Part shown: positions 35,503 to 45,369 of the stretch, piece after piece
Numbering within the stretch: position 1 is the first letter of the stretch
How the letters are laid out: the number at the start of each line of letters is the position of its first letter
Assembly: GCF_003055625.1 (NCBI RefSeq)
Contig: NZ_CP028811.1
Coordinates: 1,116,001-1,180,000 of the forward strand
Length of the DNA: 64,000 bases
Origin: Flavobacterium magnum
GTDB lineage: Bacteria > Bacteroidota > Bacteroidia > Flavobacteriales > Flavobacteriaceae
Direction of reading: 5' to 3'
Made by a program: the position numbers and the translations under genes
The notes under the pieces: model-generated
Seen by the model: the letters and a program-made list of their open reading frames with translations, nothing else
What the model was told of the DNA's origin: nothing
Database searches by the model: none

Positions 35503-37281
35503 ATGAAAAAGCTGTATCTGTTCCTTATACTCTTTGCAACCTGCTGCGTTTTTGGGCAGAACGAGCAATTGGCGCAGAATTATTTCGACAAGGGCGATTT
35601 CGAGAAAGCAGCCATCAGCTACGAGGAATTGCTGAAAAACCAACCTTCAAACGGGCTGTATTTCCAGAAAGTCATTGATTCCTATCAACAGCTTGCCCAA
35701 TACGACAAGGCGGATAAGGCGCTGGCAGCACGTTATGAAAAATTCAAGCAGTACAACCTGCTCGTCGAAAAAGGGTACAATTACCAATTACAGAAGAAAG
35801 AGCCGGAAGCCAGAAAGTATTATGAGCAGGCGCTTGAGAAGATAAAGGAAAATCCGTCGAACGTCTACATGATCGCGTCGGCGTTTGAGCGCAAGGTGGT
35901 GCTCGATTATGCGCTCAAAGCGTACGAACTCGCTACATCGCTGGATCCGAAACTGGTTTTCAATTACCAGACGGCTTTGATTTACGGACAATTGGGCAAT
36001 ACCGATATGATGATTGAAAGGTTTTTGGAAGAAGCGTACAAAAATCCGCAGAACAATATCGGCATACAAAACCAACTGGCGCGTTTCATGACCGAGGATG
36101 CCGAGGAATCTTTCAATGCCGACCTCAAGAAAGCACTGTTGCTCCGCGCCCAGAAAAGTCAGGATGTCTTCTGGAACCAATATCTGAGCTGGTTTTACCT
36201 CCAACAGAAAGACTATGCCAAGGCATTCGTACAGGAAAAGGCAATTTATAAAAGGAATCCGGAAACATTTTCAAGCATTGTAAATCTCGCCCAGATGGCC
36301 ATGGACGACAATGAAGATGATACTGCAGCGGAAATTTTCGCTTTCGTTCTTGAAAACACCCAGGATATCGAATTGCAGATCCAGGCGCATACCTTCCTGA
36401 TGACCATGAAAACCGAGCGGAGTCAGTCGAAGGATCACCCTGCGATAAACGCCGAATTTGATGCGCTTTTACAACAATACGGCATCATCCCGTTCTCGCT
36501 GCCTTTGCAACTGCTGCAGGCGCATTTCCTGACTTTCAGCCAGAACAACCCCGAGCAGGGCAAAAAGATATTGCAAAATGCCCTGGCACTCCAACTCAAC
36601 AAATACCAGCAGGCCGATGTGAAGATGGAGTTGGGAGATATCCTGCTTTATGAGGAAAAATACAATCAGGCGCTGATTTACTACTCACAAATCGAGGATG
36701 ATCTGAAAAATGACGAAGTGGGTCACGAAGCGAGCCTGAAAGCCGCCAAAACGAGTTACTTCAAGTCCGATTTCGAATGGGCCCAAAAGCAGTTCAAGGA
36801 ACTGAAGTCGGCGTCCTCGCAATTGATTGCCAACGATGCGCTGGAGTATTTCCTGCTTATTAACGACAATACCGTTTCGGACTCCACACAAACTGACCTG
36901 AAGAAGTTTGCCCGTGCGGATTACCTGCTGTACCAACATAAAACCGCCGAATCCCTGGCCTTATTCCAGGAAATCCTGAAGGAGCACAAAACGCAGGAGA
37001 TAGAGGATGTGACCCTTTTAAGGATTGGCAGGATTTATGAAAAAAACGGGGATTACGCCGCCGCCCTGCAGCAATACCAGGTGATCATAGACAAGTTCGC
37101 CGAAGGTATTTACATCGATGAGGCGCTTTACTTTTCAGCTGAAATTTACAACAGGCAACTGAAGGATCCCGAAAAAGCCAAACCATTGTATGAGAAGATA
37201 CTCTTCAGTCATCAGGACAGTATTTATTTCATTGATGCCCGCGCGAAATTCCGGCAGCTGCGCGGCGATACCAATTTGTGA
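35503..37281 (+). CDS. Periplasmic tetratricopeptide-repeat protein
   Basis: 592 residues with a signal peptide (MKKLYLFLILFATCCVFGQ) and a continuous array of TPR-like helix pairs through the whole length (e.g. NYFDKGDFEKAAISYEELLK near the start; IGRIYEKNGDYAAALQQYQV near residue 515). TPR proteins are protein-interaction scaffolds. The gene precedes the DUF4286 gene by 18 bp, with rsmA and mgtE further downstream on the same strand, a gene order I associate with Flavobacteriaceae. No enzymatic motif; the partner is unknown. Confidence 0.88.
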   Translation: MKKLYLFLILFATCCVFGQNEQLAQNYFDKGDFEKAAISYEELLKNQPSNGLYFQKVIDSYQQLAQYDKADKALAARYEKFKQYNLLVEKGYNYQLQKKEPEARKYYEQALEKIKENPSNVYMIASAFERKVVLDYALKAYELATSLDPKLVFNYQTALIYGQLGNTDMMIERFLEEAYKNPQNNIGIQNQLARFMTEDAEESFNADLKKALLLRAQKSQDVFWNQYLSWFYLQQKDYAKAFVQEKAIYKRNPETFSSIVNLAQMAMDDNEDDTAAEIFAFVLENTQDIELQIQAHTFLMTMKTERSQSKDHPAINAEFDALLQQYGIIPFSLPLQLLQAHFLTFSQNNPEQGKKILQNALALQLNKYQQADVKMELGDILLYEEKYNQALIYYSQIEDDLKNDEVGHEASLKAAKTSYFKSDFEWAQKQFKELKSASSQLIANDALEYFLLINDNTVSDSTQTDLKKFARADYLLYQHKTAESLALFQEILKEHKTQEIEDVTLLRIGRIYEKNGDYAAALQQYQVIIDKFAEGIYIDEALYFSAEIYNRQLKDPEKAKPLYEKILFSHQDSIYFIDARAKFRQLRGDTNL

Positions 37282-37299
37282 TACCCAAAAAACGCTGAC

Positions 37300-37623
37300 A
37301 TGATTATTTACAATGTAACCTTAAACCTTGATGAGTCCATCCACGAACAGTGGCTGAGCTGGATGCAGGGCAAGCACATTACCGAAGTCCTGGCGACAGG
37401 CAAGTTCACCTCGGCTCGCCTGATCCGCGTTTTGGTCGAAGAGGAAATGGGAGGAGTGACCTATGCTGTGCAATACACCACTGACAGTCGCGAGACGTTG
37501 CAGCGTTATTATGACGAGGATGCGCCGAGACTCCGCGAGGAGGGCCAGCGCCTTTTCGGGGCAAAGATGATCGCCTTCCGCACAGAGCTGGAAGTCATGA
37601 GCGATCATTACAGCGTAGAGTAA
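37300..37623 (+). CDS. DUF4286-family protein
   Basis: 107 residues, soluble, no signal peptide. Opens MIIYNVTLNLDESIHEQWLS, with YAVQYTTDSRETLQRYYDED and LFGAKMIAFRTELEVM near the end, characteristic of DUF4286 proteins of Bacteroidota, which have a dimeric ferredoxin-like (Dabb-type) appearance. Function not known. It sits 18 bp after the TPR gene and 144 bp before rsmA. Confidence 0.85.
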   Translation: MIIYNVTLNLDESIHEQWLSWMQGKHITEVLATGKFTSARLIRVLVEEEMGGVTYAVQYTTDSRETLQRYYDEDAPRLREEGQRLFGAKMIAFRTELEVMSDHYSVE

Positions 37624-37767
37624 AGTCGTCGCCGGACACTTTGCGATGCTGTCGTCCTCGCCGAACCCGCACAGCATCGGAATTGCGATGGGCACTGAAC
37701 CATTCAGCCACCCGTACATCCTGCCGCCCGGTGTGCCCAGGCTTCAATAATTTAAACAATCCCAAAC

Positions 37768-38547
37768 ATGGACCCCGTAAGAGCAAAAAAACACCTCGGC
37801 CAGCATTTTCTTAAAGACGAAAGCGTCGCAGCCGATATTGCGGCCACGCTCAGTGGGAAGGGCTATGACAATGTACTTGAAATCGGGCCGGGAATGGGTG
37901 TGCTCACGAAGTACCTTCTCGAACAGCCCTTTACGACTTACGTGATTGAAATCGACACTGAATCGGTGGAATACCTTAATGCCAATTACCCCAAACTACA
38001 CGGGAAAATCATCAGCGAAGATTTCCTGAAGTACAATATCAACAAAACGTTTGACGGAAAGCCTTTTGCCATTATCGGCAATTTCCCTTACAATATCTCG
38101 ACACAGATTGTCTTTCGGGCTTTGGAGTTCCGCGACCAGATTCCGGAATTCGCAGGCATGTTCCAGAAAGAAGTGGCAGAAAGGATTTGCGAGAAGAAGG
38201 GCAGTAAGGCCTACGGGATACTGTCTGTGCTGGCACAGGCGTTTTACGATGCAGAATACCTTTTCACCGTTCCGGAACACGTATTTAATCCGCCGCCCAA
38301 AGTAAAATCAGGGGTTTTGCGCCTCCGCAGAAAGGAAAATTACAGCCTGCCGTGCAGCGAAAAACTGTTCTTTACAGTAGTGAAAACGGCGTTTCAGCAG
38401 CGTCGCAAGACATTAAGAAATAGTTTAAAAACCTTAAATTTGTCGGATAATTTACGAGAAGATGCTATCTTTGACCTCCGCCCGGAACAACTGTCGGTGG
38501 AAGCCTTTATCGCTTTGACACAAAAAATAGAAGCCGATGGAATTTAA
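37768..38547 (+). CDS. rsmA: 16S rRNA dimethyladenosine transferase RsmA/KsgA
   Basis: 259 residues. SAM-binding motif [17 protein letters not shown] near residue 40, and the adenine N6-methyltransferase motif NFPYNIS (NxPY type) near residue 110. [10 protein letters not shown] at the N-terminus is the RsmA signature. It dimethylates the two adjacent adenines in the 3'-terminal helix of 16S rRNA during 30S maturation. The end overlaps the mgtE start by 11 bp, so the two genes are coupled. Confidence 0.96.
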   Translation: MDPVRAKKHLGQHFLKDESVAADIAATLSGKGYDNVLEIGPGMGVLTKYLLEQPFTTYVIEIDTESVEYLNANYPKLHGKIISEDFLKYNINKTFDGKPFAIIGNFPYNISTQIVFRALEFRDQIPEFAGMFQKEVAERICEKKGSKAYGILSVLAQAFYDAEYLFTVPEHVFNPPPKVKSGVLRLRRKENYSLPCSEKLFFTVVKTAFQQRRKTLRNSLKTLNLSDNLREDAIFDLRPEQLSVEAFIALTQKIEADGI

Positions 38548-39882
38548 AATCAGCAAGGAACTCATCACGCAGCTCGAAGAACTGATCCAGTCTAAGAGCG
38601 ACCACGAACTGGAAGCGTTGCTGAATGATTTACACCATGCTGATATCGCTGAAATCCTTGACGAACTCGACTTCGATGACGCGACTTACATCTTCAAAGT
38701 CCTCGACAGCGAAAAAACTGCCGAAATCCTTCTCGAAATGGAGGATGACGTGCGCGAGAATATCCTAAAGAGGCTTTCGCCAAAGGAAATTGCCGAAGAA
38801 CTCGACGAACTTGAAACCAATGATGCGGCCGACATCATCGCCGAACTCAAGGACCGTAAGGAAGAGGTTATCTCTGAACTACAGGACGTCGAGCATGCCA
38901 AAGACATCGTAGACCTGCTTCGCTACAACGAGAATACTGCGGGGGGATTATGCACAAAGAATTGGTTAAAGTGAACGAAAACTGGAGCGTACTGACCTGT
39001 GTCAAGGAAATGCGCATCCAGGCCGAGAACATCTCACGCGTCCACTCAATCTATGTCGTCGATGATGAAGACCGGCTCAAGGGTCGGCTGTCGTTGAAAG
39101 ACCTGCTGATCACTTCGACACGGCAGCAGATTAATGACATTTACATCCGAAAGCTGAACTCTGTTAAAGTCGATACCGAAGATGTCGAGGTGGCGCGGAT
39201 TATGCAGAAATACGATCTGGAAGCGATTCCGGTCGTAGATGAGCTGGGCAGGCTCGTAGGCCGAATTACCATTGACGACATCGTAGACGTTATCCGTGAT
39301 GAAGCCGAGAAAGATTACCAGTTGGCGGCAGGTATCACGCAGGACGTCGAAGCCAGCGACAGCGTCCTGGAACTCACCAAGGCGAGGCTTCCGTGGCTGC
39401 TGATCGGATTTTTCATTGAATTGGTCGCCTCGGTGGTGCTCGATGGCAATGAAAAGGCATTTGACCAATACAAGACACTCATCATATTTGTGCCGCTGCT
39501 CTCTGCAACGGCCGGAAATATCGGCGTACAGGCGTCGGCAATCGTGGTGCAGGGCCTTGCTAACGGCACACTGAAAGAATTCAACCGCCGTTACCTGAGC
39601 AAGGAGTTATCGGTAGCTATGATATCGGGCACAATCATTTCTGTCCTGCTGCTCATTTACCACTCGGTCGTATTCCAGCAATACCTCGTCGGATTTGCGA
39701 TATCGATCTCAATGATTGTGGTCATCTTATTTGCCGGAACCTTAGGCACGATGGTCCCGCTGTTCCTGCACAAGAACAAGATTGACCCGGCCATCGCCAC
39801 AGGCCCGTTTATCACGACCTCCAATGACGTGTTCGGGATCATACTGTATTTCACCATTGCCAAACTCATTTTAGGAGTCTAG
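38537..39882 (+). pseudogene. mgtE: Magnesium transporter MgtE, interrupted by a frameshift
   Basis: Two frames give a whole MgtE: 38537-38974 encodes the cytosolic N domain up to NENTAGGL, and the next frame from ~38950 carries KELVKVNENWSVLTCVKEM, the CBS pair and five transmembrane helices with the pore sequence (SATAGNIGVQASAIVVQG). The break lies at or just after a run of six G (38941-38946). One extra G there would read TAGGIMHKELV, as in intact homologues. The total span (1346 bp) is one base short of 449 codons. It could be a sequencing or assembly error, a phase-variable tract or a real mutation. If intact it imports Mg2+ across the inner membrane, gated by the N and CBS domains. Confidence 0.9.
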
Positions 39883-40382
39883 TTCACAGTCTGGCTATCT
39901 TCAGTGACAAGCACCGCTGCGGTGGCGATTAATGCCAACGAAATACAGGTTGCCACGCTCCTGATCCGATGGTAAACACTCCATGGATTTTCGAAGCGCA
40001 GCCTCATTTCCCGAAGCTCGCCTGCGGAAGCGCTATGCACGTCAAATCCATCCAAAGCCTCATTTAACGGCACATTCCCGATGACTGTTACCGCAAATGA
40101 ACCTATCGCGTATACTGCGGTTGCGGCCAAAAGCCATGCGAAACGCGGCGTATTATAGTGCCATACAGACGTCACACTTAGCATAATCAACGAACCGAAA
40201 AAGCTCAGGAAGAATAAGCCGTTGAGGATGGCGCGGTTGATTGCCTGCATCGCCCCCAGGTATTCCCCATCCCGAAGCGTGGCCAGTCCGGGATTGACGG
40301 AGCAGGAGTACGCGTAATAGAGGCCTGAGATCAGCGCCGTACACAACAGTGCCAGCCAGAGTGAAAGATTGGGTAAGTTCAT
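39879..40382 (-). CDS. DUF1772-like small integral membrane protein
   Basis: 167 residues with four transmembrane helices. The N-terminal helix LWLALLCTALISGLYYAYSC, followed by NPGLATLRDGEYLGAMQAIN and later GNVPLNEAL, matches the DUF1772 (anthrone-oxygenase-like) family. No enzymatic activity can be claimed for bacterial members. It overlaps the cytochrome c gene by 4 bp and is translated after it. Confidence 0.82.
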   Translation of the reverse strand: MNLPNLSLWLALLCTALISGLYYAYSCSVNPGLATLRDGEYLGAMQAINRAILNGLFFLSFFGSLIMLSVTSVWHYNTPRFAWLLAATAVYAIGSFAVTVIGNVPLNEALDGFDVHSASAGELREMRLRFENPWSVYHRIRSVATCISLALIATAAVLVTEDSQTVN

Positions 40383-40669
40383 GATTTGAGTTTTTTTACG
40401 TATTCGGCTACACGCCTGATTTCATTTTCGGTCAGCCGTTTTCGCCAGGACGGCATCAGGCGGCGGCCGTTGGAGATGGTCAGCAGCCGTTCCGAATCCG
40501 TGATCTGGCTCCCCTTTAGGTTAATGGCCCCCCAAAGCCCCTTCGTGCCGTCTTTGCCGTGGCATTTCGCACAGCGGTTTTCAAAAATTTCCTTTCCCGT
40601 TTTTTCCGGTTTTTGAGCTGTCGCGCAAGCAACCATGAGCAAGGCACCCAATATGATCTGTCTTTTCAT
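40379..40669 (-). CDS. Small periplasmic c-type cytochrome
   Basis: 96 residues from ATG 40669. N-terminal signal (MKRQIILGALLMVACATAQ), haem attachment CAKCH at about residues 34-38 and a distal Met in GRRLMPSWRKRL that can be the sixth haem ligand. One-haem class I cytochrome domain (Cytochrome_CBB3 type). It probably carries electrons in the periplasm; the partner is unknown. The upstream AraC regulator gene (63 bp away, same strand) may control it. Confidence 0.88.
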   Translation of the reverse strand: MKRQIILGALLMVACATAQKPEKTGKEIFENRCAKCHGKDGTKGLWGAINLKGSQITDSERLLTISNGRRLMPSWRKRLTENEIRRVAEYVKKLKS

Positions 40670-40732
40670 TTGTAATGTTTTCAGCAAAATTGGTCCGAAA
40701 GTGCCGGCTGAAATTGTAAGAAAACGACATTT

Positions 40733-41536
40733 TTAATACAGGATGGGCGCCTCGGATGTCCCCGAAAAATAATGTTTTGGATGGTAACCCGAAAACTCCC
40801 GGAATTCATGGATGAAATGGGACTGGTCGTAATAGCCGCAATCATAAGCGACCTGCGTGAGCGAGCGGTTCTGCGCTTGCGCGCCCGAAGCGGCAGACTG
40901 GAACCGGACGATTCTTGTAAATAATTTGGGACTGAAGCCCGACAACGTCTTGAACTGCCTCTCAAACTGCCGTAACGACAGGAATTGTTTTTCGGCGATC
41001 GTTTCCACAGAATCACTGCCTTTTGTAGCGATGATGTGGCGGATGGTTTGCGCAATTTCAGGCCGCACGGATTTGGACCTGGTCATTTTAGTCCCGAGGA
41101 ATTTCGTGATGAGGGCTATCCGCTCCGAATGACTTCCGGCCATTGCCATTTGGTACTCAAGGCTGCCGGCCTGCGGACCTAAAATGGCTGTCAGGTCGGG
41201 CATCTCATTGGTGACATCGGTTGCGGCAAAATGGAACAGTTCAGGCAACGCATTGGGATACAGGTAGACGCCAAACAACCCAAAATCGGAGCCGGCCGCG
41301 AAACGCCTGAAGTGCCTGGCCTGTCCCTGGATGCCGGACAGGAAGCAGTTTTGAGGTTTGCCCTCATCGTCAATCCTGTCGAGTTTGCCTTTGTAATGAA
41401 ACAGCAGTTCGGGGCAGCCGTCCGCGAGGCAACGATGCACAAAGGGTGTGTGGGCTGCTACGGCGCCTTCCAGCGTCCAGAAAAACCGGACGTAGGGGGC
41501 GAGGTGAACCGGCGGCGCGAAGGTTTGGTACTGCAT
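40733..41536 (-). CDS. AraC-family transcriptional regulator
   Basis: 267 residues. The N-terminal domain (FAPPVHLAPYVRFFWTLEG... and CPELLFHYKGKL) is the DUF6597-like sensor found in many Bacteroidota regulators. The C-terminal ~100 residues are the AraC double HTH (VETIAEKQFLSLRQFERQFK; TQVAYDCGYYDQSHFIHEFR). It binds DNA in the cytoplasm. The genes directly downstream (cytochrome c, DUF1772) are the natural candidates for control. Confidence 0.92.
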   Translation of the reverse strand: MQYQTFAPPVHLAPYVRFFWTLEGAVAAHTPFVHRCLADGCPELLFHYKGKLDRIDDEGKPQNCFLSGIQGQARHFRRFAAGSDFGLFGVYLYPNALPELFHFAATDVTNEMPDLTAILGPQAGSLEYQMAMAGSHSERIALITKFLGTKMTRSKSVRPEIAQTIRHIIATKGSDSVETIAEKQFLSLRQFERQFKTLSGFSPKLFTRIVRFQSAASGAQAQNRSLTQVAYDCGYYDQSHFIHEFREFSGYHPKHYFSGTSEAPILY

Positions 41537-41582
41537 TTGATGGCATTAAGCTTCCCAAAGATAACAGAAAATCAAATAAAAA

Positions 41583-41608
41583 ACCCTGACAACAAAATCA
41601 TCAGGGTC
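41583..41608 (-). terminator. Terminator of lepA
   Basis: ACCCTGA / TCAGGGT arms; on the minus strand followed by TTTTTTATTT, about 20 bp past the lepA stop. Confidence 0.75.
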
Positions 41609-41628
41609 ATTCTATTTTAAAACCGGGT

Positions 41629-43425
41629 TTAGTCGTTTAATTTCAGTACCGCCATAAACGCCTCCTGCGGAATTTCCACATTTCCTACCTGGCGCATGCG
41701 TTTCTTACCTTTTTTCTGTTTTTCCAAAAGCTTGCGTTTACGAGAGATATCGCCTCCGTAACATTTGGCGGTAACGTCTTTCCTTAAGGCTTTGACCGTT
41801 TCACGCGCAATGATTTTTGCACCGATGGCGGCCTGGATCGGGATATCGAACTGTTGTCGCGGAATGAGCTCCTTCAACTTCTCAGTCATTTTTTTCCCGA
41901 TATTGTACGCGTTGTCAGCATGGATCAATGCGGAAAGCGCATCTACCGGATTCGCATTCAGTAAAACGTCCACTTTTACGAGGTTCGACGTGCGCATCCC
42001 AATCGGATGGTAGTCAAATGATGCATATCCTTTTGAAACGGTCTTCAAACGATCATAAAAATCAAATACGATTTCAGCGAGAGGCATATCGAAATTCAAT
42101 TCTACCCTCTCAGTGGTCAGATACGTCTGATTGGTAATCAATCCGCGTTTTTCGATACACAACGACATGACGTTTCCTACGAAATCGGACTTCGTAATGA
42201 TGGTTGCTTTGATGTAAGGCTCCTCAACACGATCCAGTTTTGAAGGTTCCGGCAAGTCAGACGGGTTGTTTACGATAATGGCCTTGTCAACATCTTTTTT
42301 GGTGTACGCGTTGTACGACACGTTAGGCACCGTAGTGATTACCGTCATGTCAAACTCACGCTCCAATCGTTCCTGAATGATTTCCATGTGGAGCATCCCT
42401 AAGAATCCACAACGGAAACCGAATCCCAGCGCGGCAGAACTTTCAGCCTGGAATACCAATGACGCATCATTGAGCTGGAGTTTTTCCATCGAGGCGCGGA
42501 GTTCTTCGTAATCTTCTGTGTCCACGGGATAAATTCCTGCGAAAACCATCGGTTTTACATCTTCAAAACCCTGAATCATATTGGTGGTCGGTGTTTTCGC
42601 ATCTGTGAGCGTGTCGCCAACCTTCACTTCCTTTGCTTCCTTGATACCAGATATCAGGTAACCCACGTCTCCGGTGGAAATGACCTGTTTCGGTACCTGA
42701 TTCAGTTTTAATGTCCCGATTTCATCAGCAAAATATTCATTTCCGGTTGCCATGAACTTGATCTTCTGGCCTTTCCTGATTTCCCCGTTTTTGACACGGA
42801 AGATAACCTCAATGCCCCGGAATGGATTGTAGACCGAATCAAAAATCAAAGCCTGCAATGGCTCTGCCGGGTCTCCTTTCGGGGCAGGGATCTTTTCGAT
42901 GATCGCAGCCAGTATGTTTTCCACACCAAAACCGGTTTTACCCGAAGCGTGGATAATGTCTTCTAATTTACAACCCAAAAGGTCGATAATATCATCGCTT
43001 ACTTCCTCGGGATTGGCGCTGGGTAAATCTACCTTGTTCAGCACCGGGATGATTTCCAGGTCATTTTCCAAAGCAAGGTATAAATTCGAAATGGTTTGGG
43101 CCTGTATGCTCTGTGCGGCATCAACAATCAAAAGCGCGCCTTCGCAGGCGGCAATCGAACGGGAAACCTCATAAGAGAAATCTACGTGTCCCGGGGTATC
43201 AATCAGGTTCAGGATGTACTGCTCGCCTTTGTAAGTATATTCCATCTGGATGGCGTGGCTTTTAATCGTAATCCCGCGTTCGCGTTCCAGATCCATATTG
43301 TCGAGCAGCTGTGCCTTTTCCTCACGCGCGGTCACGGTCTGGGTGGCGCCTAAAAGCCTGTCTGCCAGCGTACTTTTCCCGTGGTCAATGTGTGCAATAA
43401 TGCAAAAATTCCTGATATGCTTCAT
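41629..43425 (-). CDS. lepA: Elongation factor 4 (LepA)
   Basis: 598 residues, the normal LepA length. The GTPase motifs are HIDHGKSTL (P-loop), DTPGHVDF and NKVDLP. The C-terminal LepA-specific domain ends ...[20 protein letters not shown], typical of the family. It is a ribosome-associated GTPase that acts in back-translocation or ribosome assembly under stress. No anomaly. Confidence 0.97.
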   Translation of the reverse strand: MKHIRNFCIIAHIDHGKSTLADRLLGATQTVTAREEKAQLLDNMDLERERGITIKSHAIQMEYTYKGEQYILNLIDTPGHVDFSYEVSRSIAACEGALLIVDAAQSIQAQTISNLYLALENDLEIIPVLNKVDLPSANPEEVSDDIIDLLGCKLEDIIHASGKTGFGVENILAAIIEKIPAPKGDPAEPLQALIFDSVYNPFRGIEVIFRVKNGEIRKGQKIKFMATGNEYFADEIGTLKLNQVPKQVISTGDVGYLISGIKEAKEVKVGDTLTDAKTPTTNMIQGFEDVKPMVFAGIYPVDTEDYEELRASMEKLQLNDASLVFQAESSAALGFGFRCGFLGMLHMEIIQERLEREFDMTVITTVPNVSYNAYTKKDVDKAIIVNNPSDLPEPSKLDRVEEPYIKATIITKSDFVGNVMSLCIEKRGLITNQTYLTTERVELNFDMPLAEIVFDFYDRLKTVSKGYASFDYHPIGMRTSNLVKVDVLLNANPVDALSALIHADNAYNIGKKMTEKLKELIPRQQFDIPIQAAIGAKIIARETVKALRKDVTAKCYGGDISRKRKLLEKQKKGKKRMRQVGNVEIPQEAFMAVLKLND

Positions 43426-43440
43426 TTGTCTTTTCGTTCA

Positions 43441-43560
43441 GTTTTTTGGCGTCTCCCTCCGGGCCGGGCTTTCCGCTGCAATCTTTTTCGATTTCCCTTC
43501 GCTTCGCTGCAGGAAACAAAAAAGGATTTCCGCTGCAATCCCTGACGCAATTCGTTCATA
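43441..43560. repeat. Intergenic GC-rich repeat-like element upstream of lepA
   Basis: Contains the 14-bp direct repeat TTTCCGCTGCAATC at 43470-43483 and 43527-43540, with CTTCGCTTCGCTGC between, and ends CCTGACGCAATTCGTTC. It has the look of a dispersed repeat that I associate with Flavobacteriaceae intergenic DNA; only one copy is in this window, so this is from memory and unverified. The rest of 43426-43645 holds nothing recognisable. Confidence 0.45.
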
Positions 43561-43645
43561 GCCGGACGTTTCACCGCGATTCGGCGAGGCCTTGACCAGT
43601 CGGCAAATATAATTCAAAGTTTCGGGATTTCACAGTATAAAAAAC

Positions 43646-44569
43646 TCAATCACAGAAACTGTAAGCCGCTGATTTTTCATTCTTTTTTCCTGTAGGGATT
43701 ATGTTATGTGCCCCGAATTTTTTTCCCGCCAGGACGTCATCCATAAAACCGAGTATCAACTGCTGGTCTTTTTCAAATAATGTTCCGCTGTATTCATGCC
43801 CCCCGCCGCAGAAAGTGAAGAGGGAAACAGTGCCGTTCAGTTCTTTAACGTGATTGTAAATTGAATACGACCCGAAAAGCATCAGCCAGCCGGTTGCATC
43901 CGTGGGGCAATAATGGTGAGCGGCCGTCGCATACGGAACAGTGGAATCACCATTGCCGTGAAACAGCATCATCGGGATGAGGTTGTTTTTGGTAATCAGG
44001 TTCAGGTCCATGATCGCCCCTGCGCCCGAAACGAGCCCGGCATATTTGAAATTTTCAGGTAGTTTTAAACCATAGATTTGCATCAAATCCCGATTCCAAT
44101 ATGCGGCATGCAATACGGTCTCTGCGCCGGCACTTGAACCCGAGATAAAAATCCGGGACACGTCGATATTGTATTTCTGGCTATTGCTGAGGAAGAAATC
44201 GGTCGCCAGCCACAAATCGTTTACGGCATATCGGAATGCCTGGATTTTTTCGGACAGCACGCCGTCGCAGCTGAATTTCCTGCCCTTCATATACAACGTG
44301 TAACTGATGGTTGCCGCAGCATAACCGTGTTGCGAAAGGTATTTACAGATGGAATGGCCTTGCTGCCTTTCACCACCCGAAAACCCACCTCCATGCACGA
44401 ACAGCAATAATGGAAATCCGGTATTTGACGCTTTTTCCGGTAGAAACAAATCGAGATCTAGTTTTAGCGTATCATTCCGGAAATAGGTCAGCGTTTGCAT
44501 TTTCTGGGCTTCCGCCTGAAATAATAACAGGCAGCATCCCAGCAACATAATATTTTTTAATCGGTTCAC
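43646..44569 (-). CDS. Secreted alpha/beta hydrolase (esterase/lipase family)
   Basis: 307 residues from GTG 44569, with an alternative ATG at 44548; signal peptide ending AEAQ. Oxyanion-hole motif FVHGGGFSGGER near residue 55, nucleophile elbow GSSAGAE with Ser near residue 145, and a likely catalytic His in GGGHEYSG. It resembles acetyl-xylan or BD-FAE type esterases of the hormone-sensitive-lipase group. It is exported and probably acts in the periplasm. The start is 3 bp after the CDGSH gene stop, so they form an operon. Confidence 0.85.
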   Translation of the reverse strand: MNRLKNIMLLGCCLLLFQAEAQKMQTLTYFRNDTLKLDLDLFLPEKASNTGFPLLLFVHGGGFSGGERQQGHSICKYLSQHGYAAATISYTLYMKGRKFSCDGVLSEKIQAFRYAVNDLWLATDFFLSNSQKYNIDVSRIFISGSSAGAETVLHAAYWNRDLMQIYGLKLPENFKYAGLVSGAGAIMDLNLITKNNLIPMMLFHGNGDSTVPYATAAHHYCPTDATGWLMLFGSYSIYNHVKELNGTVSLFTFCGGGHEYSGTLFEKDQQLILGFMDDVLAGKKFGAHNIIPTGKKNEKSAAYSFCD

Positions 44570-44572
44570 GGC

Positions 44573-44797
44573 TTACGATTTCATTGGCGGCAGGTCGAAT
44601 GCCTTGGCATCGTGCTCAAAATGGTTGCGGTGCGATCCGTCGCAAAACGGTTTGTTCGCTGACAGGCCGCAGCGGCAAATGCTTACCGTTGTCCTGCCCT
44701 GAAGGCCGTACACATTGCCGTCTTTGTCGACGATTTCAAAATCGCCCTCCACTTTTACCGAGCCGTTACTGTTGATGGTTAATTTCGTTTTGCTCAT
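44573..44797 (-). CDS. CDGSH iron-sulfur domain protein
   Basis: 74 residues. The cluster-binding motif [16 protein letters not shown] carries the three Cys and one His that hold a 2Fe-2S cluster in mitoNEET-like proteins. Small soluble redox or Fe-S transfer protein; partner unknown. It is encoded between the CYTH protein (11 bp upstream) and the esterase, in one strand-consistent set. Confidence 0.9.
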   Translation of the reverse strand: MSKTKLTINSNGSVKVEGDFEIVDKDGNVYGLQGRTTVSICRCGLSANKPFCDGSHRNHFEHDAKAFDLPPMKS

Positions 44798-44807
44798 ATT
44801 CTTGTTT

Positions 44808-45287
44808 TTAGTGTTTATCTTTCCATTCCGAAAAAGGGTTTTTGCTCAGGTACGCATTGTAATATTTTGCCTCTCCGGTGACTTCTTTTCCGAGCCACGC
44901 CGGATGCTGGAAACTTTCATTTTCATCGCGCAGTTCGATCTCGGCAATAAGAAGTCCTTCATTGTCGCCGTGGAATTCATCGATTTCAAACACGTGTCTC
45001 CCGACTTTTACCTCATACCGCGTCTTGTCAATCACGCCTTTTTCGCAAAGTGCCAACAGCGGTTTGGCGTCCATTAGCGACAATTCGGTTTCCCATTCCA
45101 GCCGCGTGGTGCCGCTTTCATTTCCTTTTCCCTTAATGGTCAAAAATCCAATTTCTCCTTTAATCCTGATCCTGACGGTCCGTTCCGGATGCGAATTCAG
45201 GTAGCCCTGTGCGATGTGGTTTTTGGCAAAAGCCTGTTCCTTAAAATCTTCAGAGACGACAAGGAATTTGCGTTCAATTTCTATCAT
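44808..45287 (-). CDS. CYTH-domain protein (triphosphate tunnel metalloenzyme)
   Basis: 159 residues from ATG 45287. Opens with the hallmark [10 protein letters not shown] (EIERKF, the metal and triphosphate-binding ExExK motif), followed by [20 protein letters not shown] and TRLEWETEL. The CYTH family includes class IV adenylate cyclases, thiamine triphosphatases and inorganic triphosphatases; bacterial short forms like this are usually tripolyphosphatases. An upstream extension (13 codons) starts within the dinB intergenic region and was rejected. Confidence 0.9.
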   Translation of the reverse strand: MIEIERKFLVVSEDFKEQAFAKNHIAQGYLNSHPERTVRIRIKGEIGFLTIKGKGNESGTTRLEWETELSLMDAKPLLALCEKGVIDKTRYEVKVGRHVFEIDEFHGDNEGLLIAEIELRDENESFQHPAWLGKEVTGEAKYYNAYLSKNPFSEWKDKH

Positions 45288-45357
45288 GGACACTGCTGTT
45301 TCGGTCAAATGTATCACTATTTTCAATGATAGTGATGCGCTTTTTTCAAAACGTATT

Positions 45358-45365
45358 TAAATTTG
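45358..45365 (+). promoter_or_regulatory. -7 promoter box of dinB
   Basis: TAAATTTG, an exact consensus match ending 4 bp before the dinB ATG at 45370. The expected start of transcription falls at or next to the start codon, suggesting a leaderless mRNA. Confidence 0.5.
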
Positions 45366-45369
45366 CGGT

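Noticed and set aside
37621..37767. Minus-strand frames at 37595-37786 between the DUF4286 gene and rsmA
   Set aside because: They overlap coding sequence of both neighbours and show no start signal or family resemblance.
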